A stretch of 50,045 nt of DNA from CAZLFA01 sp964558665. GTDB taxonomy: Bacteria > Desulfobacterota > Syntrophia > Syntrophales > PHBD01. Below are positions 1-8,951 of this stretch, piece by piece (positions within the stretch are counted from its first letter, which is position 1; each line of letters opens with the position of its first letter). Below the pieces are notes generated by a model. The model worked only from the letters and a program-made list of their open reading frames with translations. It did not search any database and was not told where the DNA came from. Location of the stretch: the NCBI GenBank assembly GCA_964558665.1, contig CAZLFA010000023.1:1-50045 (forward strand). Direction: 5' to 3'. The position numbers were made by a program, and so were the translations under genes.

Positions 1-65
1 TATATTAACAGCTACTTATAGCTGTATTGCTGTACTAAAAAGTCAGAAGAGCCACATTTTTATCT

Positions 66-1175
66 ATGCTTATTGATCAAATCAAAGACGAGACACATCT
101 TGAAAAGAGGATTTTTGATGAAATAAAGTCCTCATCCGTACCGGTTGTGCTTTGGGGTGCCGGTGAGATCGCCTGGTGTGTATGGAACTATCTTCGTCAG
201 AACGGCATTGATCCGGTGTGTTTCTGTGATAACAATCCGGCCAAGCAAGGGACGCTGCACATCGGCCTGCCTGTGTACAGCTATGAAGGCCTGAAGAAAA
301 ATTTCACAGGCAGTAGAGATAAATATCATATTGTAGTGGCAACTGGCATCCAATACAAGGAACCGATATTTTCTCAACTTGCAATGAATAATGAGAAGAA
401 CCCGGTCTGGTACTTCCGTGGTTTTGAAGTATGCGGTGAAAAAATTAATTATGAATACTTTAGAACCCACATATTTGAATTTGAAGATGCATATAAATCT
501 CTTGCCGATGATTTTTCAAGAAGAGTATTTGTTAATGTCCTTAATGCCAAAATATCAGGTGATTTCAATCTTTATAAAGAGGTCATGTCTTCAATGGAGT
601 ATTTTGATGAAGACATCATCGAACTGACGGATAAGGAGGTTTATCTGGATGTAGGCGCCTATAAAGGAAACGCGATCATTGAGTTCGCCAGGCTTACCGG
701 AGGAACATATGACGGAATAATTGCTTTCGAGCCGGACAAAGGTACGCTGGCCATGCTCAGAGATACAATCGACAGGAACAACATCGGTAAGGTTGAGATG
801 CATAATATAGGCGCGTGGAACAGGCATGAGGTATTGCATTTTCACGACGGCCGTGAAGGGGGATCGCGCATATCGGAAGGCTCGGCCGGAAAATATGCCG
901 TTGATTCGGTAGAGGTCGATGCCATAGACAATGTACTGGGTGGCCGTCGCGTAACCTACATATCAATGGATATTGAGGGTGCAGAACATAACGCAATTGT
1001 CGGGGCAGAACAGACGATAAAAAAATGGAAACCCAGAATGGCGGTTTCCATCTATCACAGGCGTGAAGATTTGTTTGATCTCCTGCTTATGATCAAGTCG
1101 TTTGTTCCGGAATACAGGTTTTACATGCGGCACTACACGGAGAACCAGACAGAAACAGTTCTATATGCTGTTTAA
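66..1175 (+). CDS. FkbM-family SAM methyltransferase with N-terminal nucleotide-binding module
   Basis: The C-terminal half (about residues 185-369) reads as an FkbM-type SAM-dependent methyltransferase: VYLDVGAYKGNAIIEFA is the glycine-rich SAM loop, AFEPDKGTLAML the acidic second strand, and YISMDIEGAE the family's IDIEG motif. FkbM enzymes usually O-methylate sugars or polyketides. The first ~120 residues form a separate Rossmann-like module with VLWGAGEIAW and FCDNNPAKQG, as found at the ends of many glycan-modifying enzymes. No strong ribosome binding site precedes the ATG. It is the first complete gene of a surface-glycan locus, 14 bases before a second methyltransferase. Function as a sugar methylase is inferred from family and context; the substrate is unknown. 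Confidence 0.8.
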   Translation: MLIDQIKDETHLEKRIFDEIKSSSVPVVLWGAGEIAWCVWNYLRQNGIDPVCFCDNNPAKQGTLHIGLPVYSYEGLKKNFTGSRDKYHIVVATGIQYKEPIFSQLAMNNEKNPVWYFRGFEVCGEKINYEYFRTHIFEFEDAYKSLADDFSRRVFVNVLNAKISGDFNLYKEVMSSMEYFDEDIIELTDKEVYLDVGAYKGNAIIEFARLTGGTYDGIIAFEPDKGTLAMLRDTIDRNNIGKVEMHNIGAWNRHEVLHFHDGREGGSRISEGSAGKYAVDSVEVDAIDNVLGGRRVTYISMDIEGAEHNAIVGAEQTIKKWKPRMAVSIYHRREDLFDLLLMIKSFVPEYRFYMRHYTENQTETVLYAV

Positions 1176-1189
1176 ATGGTTTGGCTGCC

Positions 1190-2356
1190 ATGAATAAGAA
1201 GAATATATTGATGCGGGCCTGTCCCGTCTGCCGGAACATTTCCGGCGCTGAGATTCTGCACACTCAGAAGTTTGTATTGCCGGACAGTCACCCCCTGCCC
1301 GTGCTGTATGATATCATCGCATGCGATAAATGCGGCTTTGTTTATGCTGATACTCCTGCAACTCAGGATACTTATGACATTTATTATTCAGAAATGTCCA
1401 AGTACGACATGAATTACGCATGCGCAGATAATTTGCTGTATATTGAACGGGCCGCGTGGATCAAGAAATGCATTACAGATAAGAATGCAGAAATAATTGA
1501 TATAGGTTCTGGAAACGGGCATCTGCTGCTGGAACTAAAAAAATCGGGATTTTCTGCATTAACCGCACTCGATCCCTCACCCGTGTGCATTGAGGAAATA
1601 AAGCGACAGGGAATAAAGGGGACAACTGGAAGCATCTTTGATTATTCTCCGTCAGTAAAATATGATGCCGTAATACTTTCTGGAGTTCTTGAGCATATTT
1701 ACGATGTTGCCAGGATTATGCACACAATAAAAAAAATTATCAGCTCGGATGGACTTCTGCTGCTCTTTGTGCCTGACGCATCCAGGTACCATGTATATGA
1801 CACCGTACCCTGGGATTATTTCAACATCGAGCACATTAATCACTTTGACGAAGTTTCCCTGATCAACCTGGGTTTTTTCCACGGCTTCAGCATGGTTGAC
1901 TTTTTTAAGACAACTGTAACGTTTGCCGAACTGGTGCAGCCCATGATTTTCTGCGCTTTGCAAAACAGCGGTATCGTCACAAAAAGTTGGCTGGAATATT
2001 CAAAAAATAACGTGAGAGAATATATTGCCCGGTCTGAAAAGAATACACGAGCAGTCAGTATTATAGACCAACTGGCGGCAACTCAGGAGAAAATTGTCGT
2101 CTGGGGGGCGGGAAACTATACAAATCGCCTACTGGCCGATTCTTCACTGGGCAAATGTAACATTACCATGTTTGTGGACAGAGACAGACATAAGCAGGGA
2201 ATGTACATCAGCGGCAGGCCTGTCTGTGCTCCAGTGGATATTCTAAAAGGAAACGGCATAGAGACCATTCTTGTATCAGCGGCTGTTTTTCATGCCGAGA
2301 TCGTTGAAGAGATAAAAAAGATGGGGCTGAGAAACAGGGTTGTGGTTTTGAAATAA
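1190..2356 (+). CDS. Class I SAM methyltransferase with zinc-ribbon N-terminus and C-terminal sugar-nucleotide-type module
   Basis: The N-terminus has two cysteine pairs (CPVC near residue 10 and CDKCGFVYA near residue 45) typical of the putative zinc-binding domain of sugar C-methyltransferases. The central methyltransferase fold has IIDIGSGNGHLLLEL and a downstream LSGVLEHIYD motif. The C-terminal ~90 residues carry VVWGAGNYTN and FVDRDRHKQG, the same WGAG/DxxxxKQG module that opens the preceding gene. The layout resembles NDP-sugar C-methyltransferases, so a role in deoxysugar or surface-glycan methylation is likely but inferred. An in-frame TTG at 1181 could also start translation; the ATG at 1190 is preferred only as the commoner codon, since neither has a clear Shine-Dalgarno. 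Confidence 0.75.
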   Translation: MNKKNILMRACPVCRNISGAEILHTQKFVLPDSHPLPVLYDIIACDKCGFVYADTPATQDTYDIYYSEMSKYDMNYACADNLLYIERAAWIKKCITDKNAEIIDIGSGNGHLLLELKKSGFSALTALDPSPVCIEEIKRQGIKGTTGSIFDYSPSVKYDAVILSGVLEHIYDVARIMHTIKKIISSDGLLLLFVPDASRYHVYDTVPWDYFNIEHINHFDEVSLINLGFFHGFSMVDFFKTTVTFAELVQPMIFCALQNSGIVTKSWLEYSKNNVREYIARSEKNTRAVSIIDQLAATQEKIVVWGAGNYTNRLLADSSLGKCNITMFVDRDRHKQGMYISGRPVCAPVDILKGNGIETILVSAAVFHAEIVEEIKKMGLRNRVVVLK

Positions 2357-2392
2357 AAAGAAGCAGGGATAGTGCTGCAAGGGAGGTTCTGC

Positions 2393-3343
2393 ATGGTGGA
2401 AACTGACATGAAAAAGATAAGCATAACGACTTCATGTTTCAATGAGGAAAGCAACCTCCGTGAACTCTACGAAAGATTGATGAAAGTTTTTCAACAATTG
2501 CCGCAGTACAATTATGAGATAATCATCGCAGATAACTGCTCTACCGACGGCAGCCGCGTGATTTTGAGGGAAATAGCTGCAAAGGACCAAAGATTCAAAG
2601 TCATATTCAATTCCAATAACTTCGGGTACCTGCGCTCACCCCATAATGCTTTTCTTCAGGCGACCGGAGATGCGGTTATACCGATGTGTTCTGACCTGCA
2701 TGATCCCCCTGAGGTAATCTTAGACATGGTCAGAAAATGGGAAGAGGGCAATATGGTAGTGGTGGCCGTCAAGCCCAGGACTCGTGAAAGCTTTCCGATG
2801 GCTCTTGTCCGTAAGCTGTATTACAAACTTCTCAGCCGTATGTCCGATTCGCATGAGATCATACAGAATTTTACAAGCTTTGGGCTGTATGACCGCAGAT
2901 TTATGGACGCAGTGAAAAAATACAATGACCCTTATCCATATTTTCGAGGGATGGTCAGCGAGATAGGATTCAAACGGACATATGTAGAATATGTTCCTGA
3001 GGAACGAAAAAGCGGCGAGTCCAAACACAACTTCTTTACTCTTTATGACCTGGCGATGACGGGGTTCATCAACCATTCGAAATTGCCGTTGCGTCTGGCT
3101 GCATTGATGGGCTTCTGCCTGGCAGGCGTAAATCTGATCGTTGCCCTGGTGTATCTGATATATAAATTTTTATACTGGAACACCTTCTCGCTCGGCTTGG
3201 CGCCGATGGTGATCGGGCTCTTCTTCTTTTCGGCCGTACAGCTTATCTTTGTCGGCATCATCGGCGAATATATCAGTGCGATCCTGACGCAGGTAAAAAA
3301 CCGGCCTCTGGTCATTGAACAGGAAAGGATTAATTTCGATTAA
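2393..3343 (+). CDS. Family 2 glycosyltransferase, polyprenyl-phosphate (DPM/GtrB-like), membrane-anchored
   Basis: This is a GT-A glycosyltransferase of family 2: TTSCFNEESNL begins the first strand, IIADNCSTDGS carries the nucleotide-binding acidic residue, and MCSDLHDPPEVI is the DxD-like site. Two hydrophobic segments near residues 230-255 and 270-305 form the C-terminal anchor seen in GtrB/Dpm1-type enzymes, which move a sugar from a nucleotide donor to undecaprenyl phosphate at the inner face of the membrane. The ATG at 2393 is chosen over an upstream GTG (2372) because GGGAGG at 2381-2386 sits six bases before it. The next gene, a GtrA-like protein, overlaps its 3' end by 29 bases, which is the classic GtrB-GtrA pairing. 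Sugar identity cannot be read. Confidence 0.83.
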   Translation: MVETDMKKISITTSCFNEESNLRELYERLMKVFQQLPQYNYEIIIADNCSTDGSRVILREIAAKDQRFKVIFNSNNFGYLRSPHNAFLQATGDAVIPMCSDLHDPPEVILDMVRKWEEGNMVVVAVKPRTRESFPMALVRKLYYKLLSRMSDSHEIIQNFTSFGLYDRRFMDAVKKYNDPYPYFRGMVSEIGFKRTYVEYVPEERKSGESKHNFFTLYDLAMTGFINHSKLPLRLAALMGFCLAGVNLIVALVYLIYKFLYWNTFSLGLAPMVIGLFFFSAVQLIFVGIIGEYISAILTQVKNRPLVIEQERINFD

Positions 3344-3785
3344 AAAAAGGATTCGATCGCTATTTGACAGTCTGGATGATGCCCACCGGACAAAGATAAA
3401 GTTTGTCCTGGTTGGTATCTGGAATACTATTTTCGGCTATCTTCTTTTTATCGGTATAGATACGCTTTTTACACATATCTTTGTGAAGAGATACGTGGCG
3501 TACATCTCAGCGGCGATTCTCGCTAATATAATAGCCATAATAAATGCATATATATTTCACAAGTACGTTACTTTCAAATCCCCGGTCAGAGGAGTGGGAA
3601 TAATCATGGAGTTTGCCCGTTTTTTTTCCTCCTACATATTCAGCTTCATATTGGGATTGATTCTTTTGACGGTTATTGTTGAAGTGTATCATGTTGATCC
3701 TAAAATAGCGGCCGCTTTTACAACAATAATCGGCGTTGTCGTAAGCTACTTGAGTCACTCAAGATTTTCTTTTAGACAACGTTGA
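3315..3785 (+). CDS. GtrA-family membrane protein (putative lipid-linked sugar flippase)
   Basis: A 156-residue protein with four hydrophobic segments fits the GtrA family: KFVLVGIWNTIFGYLLF opens the first membrane helix, ANIIAIINAYIFHKYVTFK is the second helix ending in the conserved K-x-x-x-F region, and SHSRFSFRQR is the typical cationic tail. GtrA-like proteins are thought to help translocate polyprenyl-phosphate sugars across the membrane. The TTG start at 3315 overlaps the preceding glycosyltransferase by 29 bases; no ATG exists before the first helix, so the exact start is uncertain and a non-canonical start further in is possible. Its stop overlaps the next start (TTGA at 3782-3785), implying translational coupling through the locus. 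Confidence 0.82.
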   Translation: MNRKGLISIKKRIRSLFDSLDDAHRTKIKFVLVGIWNTIFGYLLFIGIDTLFTHIFVKRYVAYISAAILANIIAIINAYIFHKYVTFKSPVRGVGIIMEFARFFSSYIFSFILGLILLTVIVEVYHVDPKIAAAFTTIIGVVVSYLSHSRFSFRQR

Positions 3786-5464
3786 GTGAGTCTATCCCCT
3801 TTGTGATGTTATCAATTGATGAAAGTAGGCGTATGAGCCGCAATTACAGAGTAATGCTCATCGGCATTACCCTAATAATCTTGATACTGCTTGTCTTCTG
3901 GCGTGTTCAGCATTTTGAATTCCTGAATTACGATGATCAAATATATGTAACTGACAATGTTCAAGTCAGGCAGGGATTGACGCTTGAGAGCGTTAAATGG
4001 GCGTTTACTTCCGATGAGGCAGGGTTTTGGCATCCTTTGACATGGTTGTCACTCATGCTTGACTATGAACTGTATCGACTAAACCCCGGCGGTTATCATT
4101 GGACAAACCTTCTGTTTCATATTGCCGGTACCTTCCTTTTGTTCTGGGGGCTCTATCGCATGACCGGCGAAGCTTGGTGCAGCGGTTTAGTGGCTGCCTT
4201 GTTTGCTGTTCATCCATTGCATGTGGAATCAGTTGCCTGGGTTGCGGAGAGAAAAGATGTGCTGAGTTCATTTTTCTGGATGGCAACGATAGCTGCATAC
4301 ATATGGTTCACGGAACGTCCGGTAATAGGAAGATATATGGCGGTAGTCATCATTTTTATTTTTGGTTTGATGTCGAAACCGATGCTTGTGACCATGCCTT
4401 TTGTCTTATTGCTTCTCGATTATTGGCCGCTTAATCGTTTTCCTCGTCCTCTATCACATAATTACGGGTTGTCTGCAGAGGCAGGTCCAGAGAAAAATTC
4501 AGTAAGCCTTTTGCAATTACTGATTGAGAAAGCACCGCTGCTGTTCCTTGCCGTCATGGCATCCATTCTCGTATTTACAGCGCAGATAAAGTTTCATGCC
4601 CTGTCTTCGCTGGACGCATTTCCTTTAGACAGCCGCGTTGCCAATGCTTTGGTATCTTATACCGGATACATCATAAAGACGTTCTGGCCGAAAGATTTAT
4701 CAGTTTTTTATCCGCATCCCGGTTACTGGCCTATGTGGAAAGTTGTCCTTTCCGGTCTGGCATTGCTGACAGCCGGCGTTTCCGCATATTTTGCATCAAA
4801 GCGCTATCCCTATGTCGCCGTAGGCTGGCTGTGGTATTTAGGAGTCTTGATACCGGTAATCGGTCTAGTGCAGATAGGTTCGTTTGCCATGGCTGACAGG
4901 TTTTCATATTTATCGATAATAGGTATTTTTATTATCGTTGTATGGGGACTGAAGGATCTTATCAATAGTTTTAACCGCCCGAAGTATGTCTTTCATGCTG
5001 CAGGATTGGTTGCACTGGCATTTCTCTCGGTGTTTGCCTCGAAGCAGGTTGATTACTGGCAAAATGATGCGACCCTGTTCACCAGGGCAATGGAGGTAAC
5101 AAGAAACAATTATAAGGCTATGCATGTCCTGGGAATGTCTTATAACAGGCAGGGCAATCATGCGCTTGCCATAAAGTATCTTACGGAATCCATCCGTCAA
5201 AAACCGGATGACAGCTCTGCACGCAATGATCTTGGCATCGTTTATATAGGGCAGAAAAGGTTCAGGGAAGCGGAAAAGGAATTAAATGAATCACTGAGAA
5301 TAAAGCCCGACAACTTTAAAGCTCTTAATAATCTGGGTGTATCGCTCGCATTGCAGGGGAAAAAAGATGAAGCTCTTGCCAAATTTCGTGAAGCCCTCAA
5401 ACTGCAGCCCGAATACAAAAATGCACAGGATAATATGGCAAAGATTCTTGGAAACAGCCATTAG
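3782..5464 (+). CDS. TMTC/PMT-like GT-C membrane glycosyltransferase with C-terminal TPR repeats (copy 1)
   Basis: The first ~415 residues are a multi-pass membrane domain. An N-terminal helix (about residues 24-40) is followed by FLNYDDQIYV, whose paired aspartates (51-52) sit where GT-C enzymes of the PMT/TMTC kind have their catalytic acidic pair in the first external loop. HPLTWLSLMLDYELY, HPLHVESVAWVAERKDVLS and a positive KP-rich loop follow, matching the layout of eukaryotic TMTC O-mannosyltransferases. Three TPR units occupy about residues 440-556 (ALAIKYLTESIRQKPDD, EAEKELNESLRIKPDN, EALAKFREALKLQPEY). The TTG start is coupled to the upstream stop; ATGs at 3806 or 3833 are alternatives. 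Use of a polyprenyl-phosphate sugar as donor is inference from the fold and neighbours. It is paralogous to the next gene. Confidence 0.72.
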   Translation: MSESIPFVMLSIDESRRMSRNYRVMLIGITLIILILLVFWRVQHFEFLNYDDQIYVTDNVQVRQGLTLESVKWAFTSDEAGFWHPLTWLSLMLDYELYRLNPGGYHWTNLLFHIAGTFLLFWGLYRMTGEAWCSGLVAALFAVHPLHVESVAWVAERKDVLSSFFWMATIAAYIWFTERPVIGRYMAVVIIFIFGLMSKPMLVTMPFVLLLLDYWPLNRFPRPLSHNYGLSAEAGPEKNSVSLLQLLIEKAPLLFLAVMASILVFTAQIKFHALSSLDAFPLDSRVANALVSYTGYIIKTFWPKDLSVFYPHPGYWPMWKVVLSGLALLTAGVSAYFASKRYPYVAVGWLWYLGVLIPVIGLVQIGSFAMADRFSYLSIIGIFIIVVWGLKDLINSFNRPKYVFHAAGLVALAFLSVFASKQVDYWQNDATLFTRAMEVTRNNYKAMHVLGMSYNRQGNHALAIKYLTESIRQKPDDSSARNDLGIVYIGQKRFREAEKELNESLRIKPDNFKALNNLGVSLALQGKKDEALAKFREALKLQPEYKNAQDNMAKILGNSH

Positions 5465-5497
5465 AGATTCCATTTAAATAAATCAGAAAAATAGCAA

Positions 5498-7264
5498 ATG
5501 TATAATCTCCGCCTTAACAACAATCAGAAACAGTTAATAACAGGATGCCTGATAATTATCTGTATTCTGATCATTTATTGGCCTGTGCAGCATTATGGTT
5601 TTATGAATTTTGATGATGATATTTATGTCACGGAAAATATACATGTAAGTTCAGGGCTTACACGGGAAAGTATAACATGGGCTCTTAAGACGCAGGATGC
5701 CGGATTCTGGCATCCTTTAACCTGGCTGTCGCTCATGCTGGATTACGAAATCTACAGACATAACGCCGGAGGCTATCACTGGACCAATGTACTGCTGCAC
5801 ATGTTCAGCAGTATATTGGTGCTGCTTGTTCTTAACCGCATGACGGGCGCGGTTTTTAAAAGCGGTTTTGTTGCGCTGCTGTTTGCATTGCATCCCCTGC
5901 ATATCGAGTCCGTCGCCTGGATTGCCGAGCGGAAGGACGTGCTCAGTGCATTTTTCTGGATGCTGACCATGTGGTTTTATGTTCTTTATACCGAGAAGCC
6001 GGGTTTCGGCAGGTATTCACTAGTCGTTGCGGCATTTGTTTTAGGGCTGATGGCGAAGCCCATGCTTGTTACGCTGCCTTTTGTTTTGCTGCTTCTTGAC
6101 TGCTGGCCGCTAAACCGGATCAACTCGGATCAAAATAGTAATGGGCAATCATCCTTCGCATACCTGTCTCATTTGTTGTTGAGTAAAAAAATTGGATGGT
6201 TGATTATGGAAAAGGTGCCAATGTTCTTTTTGGCTTTGGGGTCTTCGCTGATCACTTTCAGGGCGGAAATGAGGTTTGGGGCCTTAGACCTTAATGAGTA
6301 TATGCCGTTGGGTGATCGACTCGGCAATGCAATTATTTCTTACTTCCGCTACATCTTAAAAACTATCTGGCCGTCGGATTTGTCCGTTTATTATCCGATG
6401 TCTGCGAATTGGCCGTTATGGAAGCCGGCAGCAGGTGCATTATTGCTGCTGGTTATGATCTTGGCGGCATTAAAGTCATTAAGAAAATATCCTTATCTGG
6501 CAGTGGGCCTGTTTTGGTATCTGGGGACCCTTGTTCCTGTCATCGGAATAATCCAGGTGGGTTCTCATGCCTTTGCCGATCGCTATACTTATATTCCCCT
6601 TATAGGTCTGTTTATTATTATGTCCTGGGGCATTCCCGATCTTTTAAGAAAATCAGCATATAAAATCTATGTTCTTACAGCCTCTTTCTGCTTATGTATA
6701 GTCTTATGCATTTTCGTATCGTCAATTCAGATAGAATACTGGAAAGACGGTATTGCGCTGTTTCAGCAAAGTATTCGTTCTGTTGGCGGTCATAGTATTT
6801 TGTATAACAATCTGGGCAATGCATTGGCAAGAAAAGGAAGATTGCAGGAGGCTGCCGTACAATATAACAATGCAGTTCTTCTTCAGCCGGGCTATGCCGA
6901 AGCATACAATAATCTGGGAATGGTGTCTTCGCTCCGGGGAGATGACAGAGAAGCCGTCAAATTTTATAAAAAGGCCTTGCATTTTCGATCTGCATTTGTG
7001 AAAGCCCATTTCAATATGGGGGTGTCTTATGTTGCGCTGGGGCAGTTGGATGATGCCGTCTATCATTACAAGGAAGCAATTAAGATAAAACCGGATTTTG
7101 TTGCCGCATACAATAACATCGGTATTGTTTATTCGATGAAGAAAGACTATGCATCGGCTATCATTTCCTATCAGAAGGCGTTGCAGCTTTATCCGGGGTT
7201 TGACATTGCGAAAAGCAACCTCCGCATTGCGCAACAGGAGCAAACAATAAAAACAAGTAAATAA
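5498..7264 (+). CDS. TMTC/PMT-like GT-C membrane glycosyltransferase with C-terminal TPR repeats (copy 2)
   Basis: This 588-residue protein is a tandem paralogue of the preceding gene and follows the same plan: an N-terminal helix, FMNFDDDIYVTENIHV with the acidic pair at residues 39-40, HPLTWLSLMLDYEIYR, HPLHIESVAWIAERKDVLS, several further membrane segments to about residue 415, then TPR units from about 430 to 580 (four or five, against about three in copy 1, for example EAAVQYNNAVLLQPGY, EAVKFYKKALHFRSAF, DAVYHYKEAIKIKPDF, SAIISYQKALQLYPGF). Membrane domains are well conserved while the TPR tails differ, suggesting different protein targets. It probably acts as an O-glycosyltransferase on the outer face of the inner membrane, but activity is inferred. 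Confidence 0.72.
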   Translation: MYNLRLNNNQKQLITGCLIIICILIIYWPVQHYGFMNFDDDIYVTENIHVSSGLTRESITWALKTQDAGFWHPLTWLSLMLDYEIYRHNAGGYHWTNVLLHMFSSILVLLVLNRMTGAVFKSGFVALLFALHPLHIESVAWIAERKDVLSAFFWMLTMWFYVLYTEKPGFGRYSLVVAAFVLGLMAKPMLVTLPFVLLLLDCWPLNRINSDQNSNGQSSFAYLSHLLLSKKIGWLIMEKVPMFFLALGSSLITFRAEMRFGALDLNEYMPLGDRLGNAIISYFRYILKTIWPSDLSVYYPMSANWPLWKPAAGALLLLVMILAALKSLRKYPYLAVGLFWYLGTLVPVIGIIQVGSHAFADRYTYIPLIGLFIIMSWGIPDLLRKSAYKIYVLTASFCLCIVLCIFVSSIQIEYWKDGIALFQQSIRSVGGHSILYNNLGNALARKGRLQEAAVQYNNAVLLQPGYAEAYNNLGMVSSLRGDDREAVKFYKKALHFRSAFVKAHFNMGVSYVALGQLDDAVYHYKEAIKIKPDFVAAYNNIGIVYSMKKDYASAIISYQKALQLYPGFDIAKSNLRIAQQEQTIKTSK

Positions 7265-7281
7265 AAAGAGAGTCATCATCA

Positions 7282-8034
7282 ATGTATAAAGATAAGAAAA
7301 TTGTTGTTGTCATGCCTGCATACAATGCTGCACAGACTCTTCGGCGAACTTATGAAGAAGTCATGGAGCAGGGGATAGTTGAACTGGTCATTGTTGTAGA
7401 TGATGCCAGTCATGACGAGACGGTTAAAATCGCCAAGCAACTGCCGGATACCATCGTGCATGTCCATGAATCCAATATGGGATACGGAGCCAATCAAAAA
7501 TCTTGCTACCAACTGGCTCTTCGTGAAGGCGGTGATATTATTATCATGGTTCATCCCGATTATCAGTACACGCCCAAGCTCATACCGGCAATGGCAACCA
7601 TGATAGGCAACGGCCTTTATCATTGTGTGCTGGGTTCCCGAATCCTCGGCGGCTATGCCCTTAAGGGCGGCATGCCTGTTTGGAAATATGCGGCTAACAG
7701 ATTCCTCACTTTAATTGAGAATCTTCTTATCGGCGCCAAGCTCTCCGAATATCACACCGGATACAGGGCCTTTTCGAGACAGTTACTTGAAAATCTTCAA
7801 CTTGACAGAAACTCTGATGATTTTGTTTTTGACAACCAGATGCTGGCGCAGATAATCTGGCTTGGTTACACAATTGCTGAAATAAGCTGTCCTACAAAGT
7901 ATTTCGAGGAAGCATCGTCCATTAATTTTCGCAGAAGTTTGAAATATGGTGTTGAATGCATGCTTACAGCATTAAAATTCCGGTTATCAAAAACCGGGTT
8001 GATCTCCTCGCCCTTATTCCCGCCAAACGTTTAA
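7282..8034 (+). CDS. Family 2 glycosyltransferase, Dpm1-like, soluble
   Basis: A 250-residue GT-A protein: KIVVVMPAYNAAQTL is the first nucleotide-binding strand, VIVVDDASHDETV the second, and IIIMVHPDYQYTP holds the acidic metal-binding position. LGSRILGGYALKGGMPVWKYAANR and SEYHTGYRAFSR match the acceptor-side motifs of dolichol-phosphate mannosyltransferase-like enzymes. It lacks the C-terminal membrane anchor seen in the other glycosyltransferase of the locus, so it is peripheral or soluble. It lies 17 bases after the second TMTC-like gene and closes the glycan locus. It could make the lipid-linked sugar used by the TMTC-like proteins; this link is inference. Confidence 0.82.
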   Translation: MYKDKKIVVVMPAYNAAQTLRRTYEEVMEQGIVELVIVVDDASHDETVKIAKQLPDTIVHVHESNMGYGANQKSCYQLALREGGDIIIMVHPDYQYTPKLIPAMATMIGNGLYHCVLGSRILGGYALKGGMPVWKYAANRFLTLIENLLIGAKLSEYHTGYRAFSRQLLENLQLDRNSDDFVFDNQMLAQIIWLGYTIAEISCPTKYFEEASSINFRRSLKYGVECMLTALKFRLSKTGLISSPLFPPNV

Positions 8035-8067
8035 TATTCCTTAAGAAAAAATTTTTATTAATTTTGC

Positions 8068-8113
8068 TTGACACGTCGCTGATATTTGTGTACTCATAAT
8101 GACCAAGAGTCAT
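8068..8113 (+). promoter_or_regulatory. Possible promoter and operator upstream of the tetR gene
   Basis: The 244-base gap before the TetR gene contains a perfect TTGACA at 8068-8073. No good -10 sits at 17 bases (TACTCA) and CATAAT at 8095-8100 is 21 bases away, so the hexamer spacing is poor. An inverted repeat ATGAC-CAAGA-GTCAT covers 8099-8113, where a TetR-type regulator could bind to control itself. The assignment is tentative. Confidence 0.35.
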
Positions 8114-8278
8114 ATACTGACTGACGTTCATGCAGCCCCTGTTTATACCGCTCTCTCAATTTTAGTTAAGCACAAATCCCGAAGACTCAGGAATCAGGCA
8201 GACAGGTTTTACCCAGGAAATTAAGTAACCACTCTCAAACTGAAAACTGCAGATAAAGATTTAGGTAGGTAATCGGTC

Positions 8279-8935
8279 ATGGGTTTGGAAGACCGAAGGC
8301 GAAGAGAAAAGGAAAGCAGGAAAAGCGCCATACTGAAGGCGGCAAGGAGGCTTTTTTTCGAAAAAGGCTTCAAGTCGGTAACAGTTGACAATATCGCCCA
8401 AAAGGCAGAGCTAAGCAAAGGTTCTGTCTATCTTTATTTCAAAAGCAAAGAAGAAATCTACACCCATATTCTGCTCACGGATATTGAAAAGTTCCATCGC
8501 AAGATTGATGAACTGCTTCCACAAGACCAAAGTGCCGCTGACTCTCTCAAAAAGTACGCCAATATATACATAGATATTTTCCTGAACGATGAGGAACTCT
8601 TCAGGATGTTAATGTCATTCATGCTGAACACTGACCAGATGAATCTACCCGACAGTCTTAACAACAATCTTATTAAAATGACCAATAAGACGGTAAATAT
8701 ATGTGAAAAACTCTTACAGACAGGTATTGAAAGAGGGGAATTCCCCTCCTCGATCAATCTTAGATTAACAAGAAATGCTGTGTGGGGACTGCTCAACGGT
8801 GTCATATCGCTGTATATCATGACAGGCCCGAATTCTTTGCGAGAAGAAAGAATCCGTTCTACAGTTGAGTCCGGACTTGACACCCTGATCAGAGGATTAA
8901 AGTCTGAATCTCCGGACAGCAGCGCAGGCAGGTGA
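8279..8935 (+). CDS. TetR/AcrR-family transcriptional regulator of beta-oxidation
   Basis: Residues ~10-60 are a TetR_N helix-turn-helix domain: RKSAILKAARRLFFEKGFKSVTVDNIAQKAELSKGSVYLYF in the sequence matches the family in both length and the SKGSVYLYFKSKEE recognition-helix end. The C-terminal ~150 residues are an all-helical ligand-binding domain with no further recognisable motif. It stands directly upstream of three beta-oxidation genes in the same direction, 81 bases before the acyl-CoA dehydrogenase, so an acyl-CoA-responsive FadR-like repressor is the likely role. That function is inferred from neighbourhood. A candidate operator lies just after its stop at 8952-8970. Confidence 0.85.
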   Translation: MGLEDRRRREKESRKSAILKAARRLFFEKGFKSVTVDNIAQKAELSKGSVYLYFKSKEEIYTHILLTDIEKFHRKIDELLPQDQSAADSLKKYANIYIDIFLNDEELFRMLMSFMLNTDQMNLPDSLNNNLIKMTNKTVNICEKLLQTGIERGEFPSSINLRLTRNAVWGLLNGVISLYIMTGPNSLREERIRSTVESGLDTLIRGLKSESPDSSAGR

Positions 8936-8951
8936 GATTTTATGTGATAAG

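Noticed and set aside
8041..8066. AT-rich stem after the last glycosyltransferase gene
   Set aside because: Composed only of A and T; does not meet the usual GC-stem requirement of a terminator.
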